Shown: positions 44,787-54,242 of the stretch, in pieces
Layout: every line of letters begins with the position of its first letter
Position numbering within the stretch: the stretch's first letter is position 1
Assembly (NCBI RefSeq): GCF_000316605.1
Contig: NC_019683.1
Coordinates: 4,882,036-4,946,035, forward strand
Direction: 5' to 3'
From: [Leptolyngbya] sp. PCC 7376
Lineage (GTDB): Bacteria; Cyanobacteriota; Cyanobacteriia; Cyanobacteriales; MRBY01
DNA: 64,000 nt
Position numbers and translations under genes: made by a program
The notes under the pieces: model-generated
Databases searched by the model: none
What the model was told of the DNA's origin: nothing
What the model saw: only the letters and a program-made list of their open reading frames with translations

Positions 44787-46151
44787 ATGGCAGACTCCAC
44801 GCCGACTTTTTCAAACCGCTCCCTTCCACCCCAAAACATTGACGCAGAAGAATCAATCCTTGGCGGTATCCTGCTCGATCCAGAGGCAATGGGACGCGTG
44901 GTCGATATTCTCATCGTTAATGCCTTCTACGTCCAAGCACACCGCGATCTCTACAAAGGACTGCTCATCCTCCATGCCCAAGGGAAACCCACAGATATCG
45001 TTACCCTCACATCATGGCTACAGGATCAAAAACTATTCGAGAAAATTGGTGGCACTGCAAAATTAGCCACTCTCGTTGATCGCACTGTTTCTGCCGTTAA
45101 CGTCGATCGTTATGCTCAGCTCGTGATGGACAAATATGTTCGTCGCCAGCTCATCGCTGGAGGAAATGAAATTATCGACTTGGGTTATGACACAACAACT
45201 CCCCTCGAAGAAGTCCTCGACGAATCAGAGCAAAAGATTTTTAAACTTACCCAAGAACGCCCCCAAGATGGCTTAACACCTATCGCCGAAACCATTGTCG
45301 AAACGTTTAACAATATCGAGGATTTACATCAAGAAATTACACTGCCGGGCTTAAGCTGCGGTTTTTATGATCTTGATGCAATGACTAGTGGCTTCCAGCG
45401 CTCAGACTTAGTGATTATTGCGGGTCGTCCAGCGATGGGGAAAACCAGTTTTTCGCTCAATGTCGCCGTCAATGTCGCCACCACTCATAAGCTACCTGTC
45501 GCCATCTTTAGCCTAGAGATGTCCAAAGAGCAGCTGGTGCAACGACTACTGGCTGGAGAAGCCCAAATTGAAAGTAATAGGCTTCGCGCTGGTCGCCTTA
45601 CCCAAACGGACATGGAGCCGTTGATTAATGCAGTGGAATCTTTATCAGATGTGCCCTTATTCATTGATGACACTGCTAATTTGACGGTGGCACAGATGCG
45701 ATCGCAGGCCAGAAAGCTTCAAGCGGAACAGGGCGGAAAGTTGGGCCTAATCATGCTCGACTATCTTCAGCTTATGGAAGGTGGTGGCGATAACCGTGTC
45801 CAAGAAATTTCAAAGATTACGCGGGCGCTGAAGGGTCTTGCACGTGAACTGAATGTGCCAATTTTGGCTTTATCGCAGCTAAGCCGTGGTGTAGAAGCTC
45901 GGACAAATAAACGTCCCATGATGTCAGATTTGCGAGAATCTGGCTCGATTGAGCAGGATGCTGATCTGATTATCATGCTGTACCGCGATAGCTACTACAA
46001 TCCCGATTCCCCCGACCATGACATTGCCGAAGTGATTATTACCAAACACCGGAATGGCCCCACAGGAACCGTGAAACTAATCTTCCAACCAGAACTTACA
46101 AAATTCCTAAACCTAGCCAATGCAGGCAATAGTTACGCAGAAGTCTATTAG
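44787..46151 (+). CDS. dnaB: Replicative DNA helicase DnaB
   Basis: Hexameric 5'-3' helicase of the replication fork. The 454 residues have the N-terminal DnaB domain (about 12-115, LPPQNIDAEESILGGILLDP), a linker, and the RecA-like C-terminal ATPase with Walker A GRPAMGKTSFSLN, Walker B LIMLDYLQLM, and the DLRESGSIEQDADLIIMLYR arginine-finger region. No intein interrupts the ATPase, unlike several cyanobacterial dnaB genes. Confidence 0.97.
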   Translation: MADSTPTFSNRSLPPQNIDAEESILGGILLDPEAMGRVVDILIVNAFYVQAHRDLYKGLLILHAQGKPTDIVTLTSWLQDQKLFEKIGGTAKLATLVDRTVSAVNVDRYAQLVMDKYVRRQLIAGGNEIIDLGYDTTTPLEEVLDESEQKIFKLTQERPQDGLTPIAETIVETFNNIEDLHQEITLPGLSCGFYDLDAMTSGFQRSDLVIIAGRPAMGKTSFSLNVAVNVATTHKLPVAIFSLEMSKEQLVQRLLAGEAQIESNRLRAGRLTQTDMEPLINAVESLSDVPLFIDDTANLTVAQMRSQARKLQAEQGGKLGLIMLDYLQLMEGGGDNRVQEISKITRALKGLARELNVPILALSQLSRGVEARTNKRPMMSDLRESGSIEQDADLIIMLYRDSYYNPDSPDHDIAEVIITKHRNGPTGTVKLIFQPELTKFLNLANAGNSYAEVY

Positions 46152-46542
46152 ATATCTGTTTAGACAAATGAGTGGGCTAGATAAATGGGTGGGCGATCGC
46201 CACTAAATTCCTGAAATCACTAATTTCTCGGACAAATCAAGCCAAAGTCATCAGATTAACGGATGAATATGGGGAGTTAGTGATATTTTTCGGGAATTTT
46301 CTTAATATGATTCAGAGATATTTCAGGTCGGGTGCTAAGATTCTGCTAACTATGACTTTGATGAGTTGTTGGTCAGCTGCCGAAATTTGTTTTCATCGGT
46401 ACCCTTAATTGTTTGCTTTTACCGAAATAATTCAGAGAAGCAACTATAATTATGGCCTTCCAATCCAGTCTCTAATTATGCTTTTGCAGACCTAGGGAAA
46501 CTGTCAATTTTCTCTTTTTCTTTCAACTACATCTAACTTTTC
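46152..46542. other. Intergenic region behind dnaB
   Basis: 391 bases, no credible frame, terminator or repeat recognised. The AT-rich half before 46543 presumably holds the promoter of the next gene. Confidence 0.4.
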
Positions 46543-46947
46543 ATGCACGCCTACCAGCCCCAACGGCAAACCCAGAGACCAACTCCGCCTCGGAAAAAAG
46601 TACGACGCCAACCTCAACAACGCCAAGCACAACAATCTCGACGCAACCGTGCAGTTCTAATCGAGCTGAGTCTGCAAACGACGGTGAATTGTGCCTTAGT
46701 CGGTGTGGCTATTGCGGCGATCGCCAACTTGTTACCCCACCACATGTCTCAACAAGAGAGAATTGCAGAAATTCGTACAGAAGTAGCAGAAGCAGAGTAT
46801 CGAGTGAACCAACTCCGAGAAGATTTTAACGGCAACTTTGATGCTTACGAATCCCAAGACCTTATTCGTGAACATAGCGATAAAGTGGATCTCCTAGAAA
46901 AACGTATTATTTGGGTAGAGCCCGATTCAGAACCAATCCAAAATTGA
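46543..46947 (+). CDS. Small membrane-anchored coiled-coil protein, unknown function
   Basis: 134 residues: a Gln/Arg/Pro-rich basic cytoplasmic tail (1-42), one membrane helix (about 48-67, TVNCALVGVAIAAIANLLP) and an extracytoplasmic coiled coil (about 72-120, IAEIRTEVAEAEYRVNQLRE). This topology resembles bacterial FtsL/FtsB division proteins and other scaffold factors, but I see no specific motif and do not assign it. It ends near a strong terminator shared with rnj. Confidence 0.65.
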   Translation: MHAYQPQRQTQRPTPPRKKVRRQPQQRQAQQSRRNRAVLIELSLQTTVNCALVGVAIAAIANLLPHHMSQQERIAEIRTEVAEAEYRVNQLREDFNGNFDAYESQDLIREHSDKVDLLEKRIIWVEPDSEPIQN

Positions 46948-47012
46948 TCTGGCAATCTTTTCTTTTCTAAACCTGATGCGTCATGAAAATATTATTGAAA
47001 TGAAATACACAC

Positions 47013-47040
47013 AAAAGGAGGATCTGAGATCCTCCTTTTT
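47013..47040. terminator. Bidirectional intrinsic terminator between the coiled-coil gene and rnj
   Basis: AAAAGGAGGATCT-G-AGATCCTCCTTTT (47013-47039) is a nearly continuous palindrome giving an 11-bp stem with a five-base loop; T runs occur on both strands. Confidence 0.9.
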
Positions 47041-47100
47041 CTTTGATATTTAGTTAGTGAAATTTAAACGAATTGCAATAACCTTTGCGCTAACTATCTT

Positions 47101-48906
47101 TTAAGAAGCAGCAGCAGTAGGACGACGGCGACGACGTTGTTGAGAACGACCACCAACTTCCTCACTCACCTGCATCAAAAAGACGATCAAAGGCTGACTC
47201 TTAAGTTCACGACGGGCAAGACGTTGGAGAGATTGCTCAACTTCAATGCGAACATCTGTCCAATCGATCTCTTCTTTCGCGCGCTTACCATTCTCTTTGT
47301 ACTCAGCAGTGCGATCGCCAATCGTACTTTCAACATTGCGTTGAATGAGCTGATGGATAAGCTTATTATTCGCCGAAGCCACAACCCCACGAATATGGAT
47401 TTCAGGAGGCGCAACCAATTTCCCATCTTGGGCAACAGCTGCCGCAACAGTGATGACCCCTTGCTCAGCAAGCTGTTGACGATCCTGGAGGACACTATCG
47501 TGAACAATCCCAGAACGATCTACAAGTTCAATACCCGATTCAACCTTACCGACAGTACCAATCGAATTTTCCGTCAATTCAACAATGTCACCATTATCAA
47601 TAATGACAATATTCTCTTCCGGCACACCCATAGATTGAGCTGTTTGCGCATGCTTAATTAACATGCGATGTTCGCCGTGGAATGGGATAAAGAATTTAGG
47701 CTTGGTCAATGCCAGCATCAACTTATGTTCATCCTGAGAGCCATGGCCTGAAACGTGAATACCTTGGCGCTTACCATAAACAACATTCGCGCCAAGCATC
47801 ATTAAACGGTCAATTGTATTCACAACGGCAATCGTATTACCAGGAATCGGATTCGCGGAGAAGACAACCGTATCGCCTTCCTTAATCTTGATGTGACGGT
47901 GTTCACCCTTCGAAATACGAGTCATTGCCGATAGGCTTTCACCCTGAGATCCTGTGCTCAAAATTAGCAAGTCTTCATCACGCATGCTCTTCGCTTGGCG
48001 CAATGGAATAAACAAGTTATCCAAACATTTGATATAGCCAAGATTTCGCGCGTGGGAAATCACATTAAGCATTGAGCGACCCACAATCGCAACCTTACGA
48101 TTATGCTTCTCAGCAAGCTGCAAAATAATGTTGACGCGGTGCACAGAGGACGCAAAAGTAGTCACCATCAAACGTCCTTTAGCCTGACCAAAAATCCGGT
48201 CTAGATTTGGTTTAACTGAGGCTTCGGAAGGGGTATGGCCGGGGACTTCAGCATTCGTCGAGTCGCTCAACAAACACAGCACACCTTTTTCACCATGTTC
48301 AGCCAAGCGCTGAAAATCAAAATGTTCGCCATCAACTGGTGTGTAGTCGACTTTAAAGTCACCGGTGTGGATAATCACGCCTAAAGGAGTATGAATAGCA
48401 ACGGTAAAGCTATCGGCGATGGAGTGGGTATTACGGATATATTCAACAACAAAATTCTTGCCGATTCTCACCATGTCACGGGGCATGACGCTATTGAGTT
48501 TGGTGCGATCGCTGACACCAGCTTCGTCCAGTTTGTCACTGAGAAGGGACATCGCTAGACGAGGGCCATAAATAACTGGAATATCAAACTGCTTAAGATG
48601 GTGGGCAATACCACCAATATGATCCTCATGACCATGGGTCACAATCATGCCTTTAATTTTGTGGCGATTGTCACGAAGATAAGTCGTATCAGGTAAAACG
48701 ATATTTACGCCATGCATTCCATCAGTGGGGAATGCCAATCCTGCATCAAGCAGAATAATCTCGTCATCATATTCAAAGACGCAAGTATTTTTCCCAATCT
48801 CATGGAGTCCGCCGAGGGGAATAATTTTAATAGAATCCTCATTGCTGCTGGGTTGAGGAGCTGCTTTGGCTTTCTTGGCGACGAGTTTGGGTTTGTTATT
48901 GTTCAT
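47101..48906 (-). CDS. rnj: Ribonuclease J
   Basis: Metallo-beta-lactamase/beta-CASP ribonuclease with 5' exo- and endonuclease activity in RNA processing and decay. The metal site is THGHEDHIGG, with further metal His/Asp in HTGDF and LLSDSTNAEVPGHTPSE, followed by the beta-CASP region (VTTFASSVHRVNII, STGSQGE) and SGHGSQDE. A basic N-terminal extension precedes the domain (NKPKLVAKKAKAA), and an Arg-rich tail (RSQQRRRRRP) ends the protein. The ATG at 48906 (MNNNKPKL) is favoured over the further upstream 48984 start. It lies downstream of dapA, as in many cyanobacteria. Confidence 0.95.
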   Translation of the reverse strand: MNNNKPKLVAKKAKAAPQPSSNEDSIKIIPLGGLHEIGKNTCVFEYDDEIILLDAGLAFPTDGMHGVNIVLPDTTYLRDNRHKIKGMIVTHGHEDHIGGIAHHLKQFDIPVIYGPRLAMSLLSDKLDEAGVSDRTKLNSVMPRDMVRIGKNFVVEYIRNTHSIADSFTVAIHTPLGVIIHTGDFKVDYTPVDGEHFDFQRLAEHGEKGVLCLLSDSTNAEVPGHTPSEASVKPNLDRIFGQAKGRLMVTTFASSVHRVNIILQLAEKHNRKVAIVGRSMLNVISHARNLGYIKCLDNLFIPLRQAKSMRDEDLLILSTGSQGESLSAMTRISKGEHRHIKIKEGDTVVFSANPIPGNTIAVVNTIDRLMMLGANVVYGKRQGIHVSGHGSQDEHKLMLALTKPKFFIPFHGEHRMLIKHAQTAQSMGVPEENIVIIDNGDIVELTENSIGTVGKVESGIELVDRSGIVHDSVLQDRQQLAEQGVITVAAAVAQDGKLVAPPEIHIRGVVASANNKLIHQLIQRNVESTIGDRTAEYKENGKRAKEEIDWTDVRIEVEQSLQRLARRELKSQPLIVFLMQVSEEVGGRSQQRRRRRPTAAAS

Positions 48907-49053
48907 AAATTTCCTAACTAAATTAAAAGATAAAAGAAGAGAAAAAACTGTGTAATGCGAAAGGGTGAATAGGCCAGGGAGCATGCCCTCTGGTCAGTTA
49001 AATCGCAATATTTGGTTGTCAAACCTGCTGTGGGTCACATTGGTATCGATGAC

Positions 49054-49944
49054 CTAGAGCAGAGAAAGATCTTTTAGCACCTGAGTCAACTGTTTAGTAC
49101 GGTGCGGATCGAGAGGATACAAGGGGGGACGGAAACTACCAAGGCTCCAGCCTTGAAGGATTAGAGCTGTTTTTACGGGTAAAGGATTGGTATCACAAAA
49201 CAAGACTTTCAATAACGGAAATAGTTTCAGATGGATGGCGATCGCCTTTTCATTTTCACCGGCTAAAAAGGCCTGAATCATCTCTTGCATTGGCTTACCA
49301 ACAAGATGACTCGCGACGCTCACTACACCCTGGGCACCAACGCTCATTAAGGGCAATGTAAGACTGTCATCACCAGAGTAGATCTCAAAATCATCGCTGA
49401 CAGCACAGCGGATTTGAGCGGCTTGGTCAACGTTACCACTGGCTTCTTTGATTGCAACGATGTTATCAATCTCCGCTAACCGAATCACGGTTTCCGGAGC
49501 AAGGTTACAACTTGTACGCCCAGGGACGTTGTAGAGCATCAAAGGGATGTCAGGACAAGCTTCGGCGATCGCCTGATAGTGGTGGTAGAGACCCTCTTGG
49601 GGAGGCTTATTATAGTAGGGCACCACTTGTAATGTGCCATCTAGTCCTAATGCCTCAGCTTTTTTCGTCGCGGCGATCGCCTCACTCGTTGAATTAGAAC
49701 CAGTACCAGCAATAACCGTTGCCCGGCCAGTAGCAGCACTTTTCACCGCTAGAAATAGCTGATGTTCCTCTTCCCAAGTCAAAGTTGGCGATTCACCAGT
49801 TGTGCCACAGACGACCAAGCCATCACTACCATTATCAATAAGATGGGAGGCAAGCTTCTCAGCCATCGCATAATTTACTTGACCCTCTTCAGTAAAGGGC
49901 GTCACCATTGCGGTGATTACTCGACCAAATCTTGTACTCGTCAT
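49054..49944 (-). CDS. dapA: 4-hydroxy-tetrahydrodipicolinate synthase
   Basis: Condenses aspartate semialdehyde with pyruvate, the committed step to diaminopimelate and lysine. The 296 residues form a TIM barrel with [10 protein letters not shown] (binding Thr-Thr), the Tyr of [10 protein letters not shown] and the Schiff-base Lys in [10 protein letters not shown]. The ATG at 49944 gives [17 protein letters not shown]; a start seven codons upstream is possible but less typical. asd lies 37 bases upstream and rnj downstream, forming an asd-dapA-rnj unit. Confidence 0.96.
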   Translation of the reverse strand: MTSTRFGRVITAMVTPFTEEGQVNYAMAEKLASHLIDNGSDGLVVCGTTGESPTLTWEEEHQLFLAVKSAATGRATVIAGTGSNSTSEAIAATKKAEALGLDGTLQVVPYYNKPPQEGLYHHYQAIAEACPDIPLMLYNVPGRTSCNLAPETVIRLAEIDNIVAIKEASGNVDQAAQIRCAVSDDFEIYSGDDSLTLPLMSVGAQGVVSVASHLVGKPMQEMIQAFLAGENEKAIAIHLKLFPLLKVLFCDTNPLPVKTALILQGWSLGSFRPPLYPLDPHRTKQLTQVLKDLSLL

Positions 49945-49981
49945 AAAAGCATCGACACAACACACCTAACATCATACGGAC

Positions 49982-51025
49982 TTAGACCGCTGCTGCAACC
50001 GTATTAGACTGCAACAAACCTTGTTCACAAAGCAGTTCAGCAATCTGCACCGCATTCAGAGCAGCACCCTTACGGATTTGGTCTCCACATAACCATAGTT
50101 CAAGGCCATGATCTTGAGAAATATCCTTACGAATTCGACCAACAAGCACAGGGTCTTTGCCAGTCGCATCAATAGGCATCGGGAAATAATTTTGTTCCCA
50201 GTCCTCAACAATGGTCACACCAGGCGCAGTGGAAAGAATTTCCTTTGCCGCAGGCGGTTCAAAAGGTTCTTCAAACTCTAGGTTAATCGCTTCCGAGTGA
50301 GCGCGCAGTACGGGTACACGTACACAAGTCGCAGAAACTTTTAAATCCGGCTCCCCAAAAATCTTGCGCGTTTCATTCACCATCTTCATCTCTTCCTGGC
50401 AATAGCCTTGCTCATCGAGAGGGGAATTGTGGGGGAAAAGATTAAACGCAAGAGGATAAGGAAAAGATTCTGTCTTCGGTGCATCACCAGCCAAAATTGC
50501 TTCGGTCTGATGCTTCACCTCTTCCATCGCCCGAGCACCAGCCCCGCTAGCGGACTGATAAGTAGACACGACAATGCGCTTAATGGGTTGCACCTTATGC
50601 AAAGGGTAAATCGCAACGCCCATCAAAATAGTTGTGCAGTTAGGGTTCGCAATGATGCCTTTGTGATCTTTGGCGGCTTCAGGGTTAATCTCCGGCACGA
50701 TCAATGGAACCTCTGGATCCATTCGAAACGCGCTGGAATTATCTACCACGACAGCGCCAGCTTCCACGGCGATCGCCGCCCATTTTTTAGACGTTGCTCC
50801 ACCTGCTGACGCAAGCAAAATATCAACACCCTTAAAAGACTCAGCTGAAACTTCTTCAACCGTAATCTCTTGACCCTTGAATGTTAGGGTTTTGCCCGCT
50901 GAACGGGGTGATGCTAATAGCTTTAAAGTTTTAACGGGAAAATCACGCTCTTCTAGAAGCTGGAGCAACTCAGCTCCGACAGCCCCCGTTGCCCCAAGAA
51001 TGGCAACATTTACTAATTCTGACAA
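49982..51025 (-). CDS. asd: Aspartate-semialdehyde dehydrogenase
   Basis: NADPH-dependent reduction of aspartyl phosphate to aspartate semialdehyde, feeding dapA. The 347 residues have the N-terminal NADP loop ILGATGAVGAE (9-19) and the catalytic Cys130 in ANPNCTTILMG. Other conserved features are the SGAGARAMEE loop and the HSEAINLEFEEP segment near the active His. Length matches the bacterial enzyme. Divergent from tig. Confidence 0.96.
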   Translation of the reverse strand: MSELVNVAILGATGAVGAELLQLLEERDFPVKTLKLLASPRSAGKTLTFKGQEITVEEVSAESFKGVDILLASAGGATSKKWAAIAVEAGAVVVDNSSAFRMDPEVPLIVPEINPEAAKDHKGIIANPNCTTILMGVAIYPLHKVQPIKRIVVSTYQSASGAGARAMEEVKHQTEAILAGDAPKTESFPYPLAFNLFPHNSPLDEQGYCQEEMKMVNETRKIFGEPDLKVSATCVRVPVLRAHSEAINLEFEEPFEPPAAKEILSTAPGVTIVEDWEQNYFPMPIDATGKDPVLVGRIRKDISQDHGLELWLCGDQIRKGAALNAVQIAELLCEQGLLQSNTVAAAV

Positions 51026-51390
51026 CGACGAAACCTCCTAATTGGATTTGAACTTGGATAAGTGGACAAAAAAACTTTATGGAAATGGCTGGGTGATCAG
51101 CAAAGTACTGTGTTGAATGTGATCACTACGATTTCAAACGAAAACCAGGCTAACAGCTTAGCTAAAACAAAACTGTATACGCAAAGACTCTAACTATACT
51201 ATTATCAGTAAGGCAAACCGACAGATAAACGCTTAAAACTGTTCCAAACTGATTTGGAAATATAGCATTGCGGATTGCTCCACTAGGATATCACGGAGCG
51301 TTCAAATCCTGCTCAATAAAGAGAGATTAACCATCCTTGTTCCTAGTCAATTTAGTTGTAATTTGTATTATTTAGAGCCTTAAAACATCG
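51026..51390. other. Divergent promoter region between asd and tig
   Basis: 365 bases with no reading frame of interest. Both genes must be transcribed from here; no consensus promoter stood out. Confidence 0.4.
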
Positions 51391-52779
51391 ATGAAAGTTA
51401 CTCAGGAAAAGCTTCCTGCCAGTCAAGTTGGATTAGAAATTGAAGTCTCCGCTGACGTGACCCAGAAAGCCTATAACAATGCCGTCAGTAAGCTTGCCCG
51501 CACTGTAAATCTACCGGGATTTCGGAAGGGTAAAGTTCCCAGACAGATTTTAATTCAGCGTCTAGGCTCTGGTCGGATTAAGGCAACAGTGCTTGAAGAC
51601 CTGATTGACGATAGTTTGAAGGCAGCAATTGACCAAGAGAAAATTGAAGCTCTAGGTAACTACAAGCTCACATCTTCTTTTGATGAACTAATTGCTAATT
51701 ACAAGCCTGGTGAGCCTTTCACATTTAAGGCCTCTGTGGACGTCCCTGCAAGCGTCACTCTCGGCACCTACAAAGGCTTAGAATTTAAGGCTGAGCAAAC
51801 AGACTACGACCCCAGCAAGCTCGATGAGTTTGTAGAGCAAAAGCGTTCAGAGGCTGCAACACTCGTACCAGTCGAAGATCGTGGTGCACAAATGGGAGAT
51901 GTGGCGATCGCCGACTATGAAGGCCGCTATGTCAACGACGCAGGCGAAGAAGAAGGTGAGATTATCCCCGGAACTCAAGCGGAAGACTTCTCTGTAGAAA
52001 TGGAAGAAGGCAAATTTGTGCCTGGCTTTATCGAAGGCTTTATTGGTATGAAGCTTGAAGAAACGAAGAAGTTTGTCGTTACTTTCCCTGAAGAGTACGG
52101 TAATGAGGAGATGGCAGGCAAAGATGTCTCCTTTACAGCAACGCTTAAGGAACTCAAAGAGCGTGAATTACCTGAGCTAGACGATGAGTTTGCTTCTGAC
52201 ATCAGCAATGAAGAGTTTGAAACTCTAGATGCTTGGAAAGCCAGCCTCGAAGAGCAGTTCAAAAAGAATGCTGAGATTACGACGAAAAATAGCGTTCGTC
52301 AGCAAATGCTTGATCTCCTCGCCCAAAATAACGAAGTTGATTTACCCGAAGTCAGTGTCAATGAAGAAATCACTGCTGTTTTAAGCCAGCAAATGATGGA
52401 ATTCAGCCGCATGGGCATCGATATTAATCAGATTTTCACGAAGGACATGGTTCCTAAGCTCCGTGAAAATGCTCGTCCTGAAGCAGAACAGCGTCTCGGG
52501 AATTCCTTGATTTTGACTGAGATTGCCAAAGTCGAAAAGATTGAGCCTGATGAAGAAAAGTTCAACGAGCGTTTAGAGCAGGCTAAGTCTGAAATCGAGC
52601 AAGATTTTGACGAGGATCGTCTCAAGGAAGCCATTACAGAAGAGATTGTCATCGAAGCAACTCTCGATTGGCTCCAAGAACAATCCAAGATTGAGTTTGT
52701 TCCGGCTGGCACTCTAGAGGCTGAAGCTGAGGAAACAGAAGAAACAATTGAAGTTGAAGCGGAAGAGGAAGAGGAATAA
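51391..52779 (+). CDS. tig: Trigger factor (ribosome-associated chaperone)
   Basis: First chaperone met by nascent chains at the ribosome exit tunnel. The 462 residues have the ribosome-binding domain (about 1-125) with the signature loop LPGFRKGKVPRQI, a PPIase-type FKBP domain (about 155-245, DRGAQMGDVAIADYEGRYV), and the helical C-terminal substrate cradle. The C-terminus is a pure acidic tail (EVEAEEEEE), somewhat longer than in E. coli. The terminator of this gene is displaced by a small inserted repeat element. Confidence 0.96.
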   Translation: MKVTQEKLPASQVGLEIEVSADVTQKAYNNAVSKLARTVNLPGFRKGKVPRQILIQRLGSGRIKATVLEDLIDDSLKAAIDQEKIEALGNYKLTSSFDELIANYKPGEPFTFKASVDVPASVTLGTYKGLEFKAEQTDYDPSKLDEFVEQKRSEAATLVPVEDRGAQMGDVAIADYEGRYVNDAGEEEGEIIPGTQAEDFSVEMEEGKFVPGFIEGFIGMKLEETKKFVVTFPEEYGNEEMAGKDVSFTATLKELKERELPELDDEFASDISNEEFETLDAWKASLEEQFKKNAEITTKNSVRQQMLDLLAQNNEVDLPEVSVNEEITAVLSQQMMEFSRMGIDINQIFTKDMVPKLRENARPEAEQRLGNSLILTEIAKVEKIEPDEEKFNERLEQAKSEIEQDFDEDRLKEAITEEIVIEATLDWLQEQSKIEFVPAGTLEAEAEETEETIEVEAEEEEE

Positions 52780-52794
52780 TTTAATTATTTCTTA

Positions 52795-52926
52795 GAGGAT
52801 GTCTGAAAAGGGTCTGACCGTAACTTTTGTCGAAATGAGTTGCACGTAAAAATAAGCACTTCAGGCGATCAACCTGGCGGAATTTATGCAGCATTTATCG
52901 AACATAAAGACTTTTCAGACAACCTC
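52795..52926. mobile_element. 132-bp MITE-like element with TTA target duplication
   Basis: Inverted repeats of 21 bases with two mismatches: TCTTAGAGGATGTCTGAAAAG (52790-52810; first 20 given by positions) against the complement of 52911-52931. If the ends are GAGG...CCTC, each end is flanked by TTA (52792-52794 and 52927-52929), a three-base duplication of the TNA form made by several IS5-family groups. The interior carries no transposase; a 68-codon frame starting TTG at 52840 spans the right end and is not convincing. It lies between the tig stop and the tig terminator. Confidence 0.6.
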
Positions 52927-52954
52927 TTAGAAAGACTAACAATAGATTATGTGG

Positions 52955-52981
52955 GGATTCATTATTTTGAATCCTTTTTTT
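52955..52981 (+). terminator. Intrinsic terminator of tig
   Basis: GGATTCA (52955-52961), the loop TTATTT, TGAATCC (52968-52974) and seven T. The 132-bp repeat element lies between this hairpin and the tig stop. Confidence 0.85.
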
Positions 52982-53051
52982 ATGCAATTTTTTTGAGAGA
53001 AGGAGGCGATCGCCACTCCACAAACAGTCCAGCCAATACTATTTGACATGT

Positions 53052-54221
53052 CTAAATTCGGGCTTCTAAATTCGGTGGTGTCGGTAATTCAAGTGAAGGA
53101 GTGTGGGAGCAGAGAGAACGATACAACGCTTCGAGCTGAGCAATATTATTACTAAGCGTATATCGATCTAGGACTCGCTGTCTGGCCTTATTACCCAGTA
53201 AAGTCACTAGTTCTGGCTGATCTCGAAAGAGTGGTAATAATGTTTTGAGCTGTCCAGTTACACCTTGGGTATCGAGAACAACACCAGTTCCATCGTTGAG
53301 CACTTCGCCATCTGCACCAGCATCGGTCGCAATACAAGCTAAACCACAGGCCATCGCCTCAAGCAAAGATAAAGACAAGCCCTCCACAAGGGAAGGCAAA
53401 ATAAAGACATCGGCAGACTGCAAGGTTTCAATGCGTTTTGTTTCATCTCCAATAAACCCGAGCCAGATAACACCCAAATCTTCGTTATACAAAGGCTCTA
53501 AGGATGACTTTAAAGGTCCATCACCAATGATCAATAGCTTACAATCGTCGCCCATATTGGCCAATCGCCAAGCTTTGAGAAGGCTTTCGACATTCTTTTC
53601 AATGGCGATTCGACCTTGATAAACAAATAGACGTTTGGCTTTAAATTTTTGTTTGAGCCCACCGTAGCCTGGTGTGTATTTTTTTTGATCGACACCATTC
53701 GGAATTATTTTGACAGTACCTCTTGGAATGCCTAACTTCACCAACATATCTTTCTGGATTTCAGAGAAGACAATCACTTGATCGTAATTGGCGAGAAAAG
53801 GTGCATAGAGTTGATAGGTCAAGTACTGGGTACTGGATTTAAGGTTACGAAGCTTGCTATCAAATGGTGGATGAAAAGTCGCAACGAGTGGAATACCTAA
53901 TTCACGACAAATATCAGGCAACCGAAAATCAAGGGGAGATAGAGTCAGCGAAGCATGGACAATATCTGGCTTAAATTCCCGTAGCGATCGCATTAAAACT
54001 TGGCTAGATTTTGGACTGGGAATTGTATAAATCTGGGATTTGTAGAGGAAGGGTAGAAAAACTTCTGGGCACTCATTCCATTTTTGGTCACACTCTTCCT
54101 GCTGGGCGAAGTGGAAAAAACTAACTTGATAACCCCGTTCGAGGAGATGATTTGTGATTTCTCTGCCGTAGGTGACATTGCCACAAAAAGGGGATTTTTT
54201 ACCAAGCCAAGCGATGTGCAT
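53052..54221 (-). CDS. Glycosyltransferase, family 4 type
   Basis: 389-residue GT-B glycosyltransferase. The N-terminal lobe starts MHIAWLGKKSPFCGNVTYGREI, with the glycine-rich loop for the acceptor. The C-terminal lobe has the GT4 retaining-enzyme signature E-x7-E in PSLVEGLSLSLLEAMACGLA and the nucleotide-sugar loop IPNGVDQKKY. The MFS transporter gene lies 21 bases upstream, so they are probably cotranscribed. The substrate is unknown; glycolipid or exopolysaccharide synthesis is the general family role. Confidence 0.9.
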   Translation of the reverse strand: MHIAWLGKKSPFCGNVTYGREITNHLLERGYQVSFFHFAQQEECDQKWNECPEVFLPFLYKSQIYTIPSPKSSQVLMRSLREFKPDIVHASLTLSPLDFRLPDICRELGIPLVATFHPPFDSKLRNLKSSTQYLTYQLYAPFLANYDQVIVFSEIQKDMLVKLGIPRGTVKIIPNGVDQKKYTPGYGGLKQKFKAKRLFVYQGRIAIEKNVESLLKAWRLANMGDDCKLLIIGDGPLKSSLEPLYNEDLGVIWLGFIGDETKRIETLQSADVFILPSLVEGLSLSLLEAMACGLACIATDAGADGEVLNDGTGVVLDTQGVTGQLKTLLPLFRDQPELVTLLGNKARQRVLDRYTLSNNIAQLEALYRSLCSHTPSLELPTPPNLEARI

Positions 54222-54242
54222 GTAGACGCATCCAGAGATTAT

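Noticed and set aside
44787-46151. Possible intein in dnaB, as known in some cyanobacteria
   Set aside because: The 454-residue frame is continuous, with an uninterrupted Walker A and Walker B; no splicing motifs were seen.
52840-53046. 68-codon plus-strand frame starting TTG behind tig
   Set aside because: It begins inside the MITE-like element, crosses its end, and also runs through the tig terminator; no ribosome binding site.
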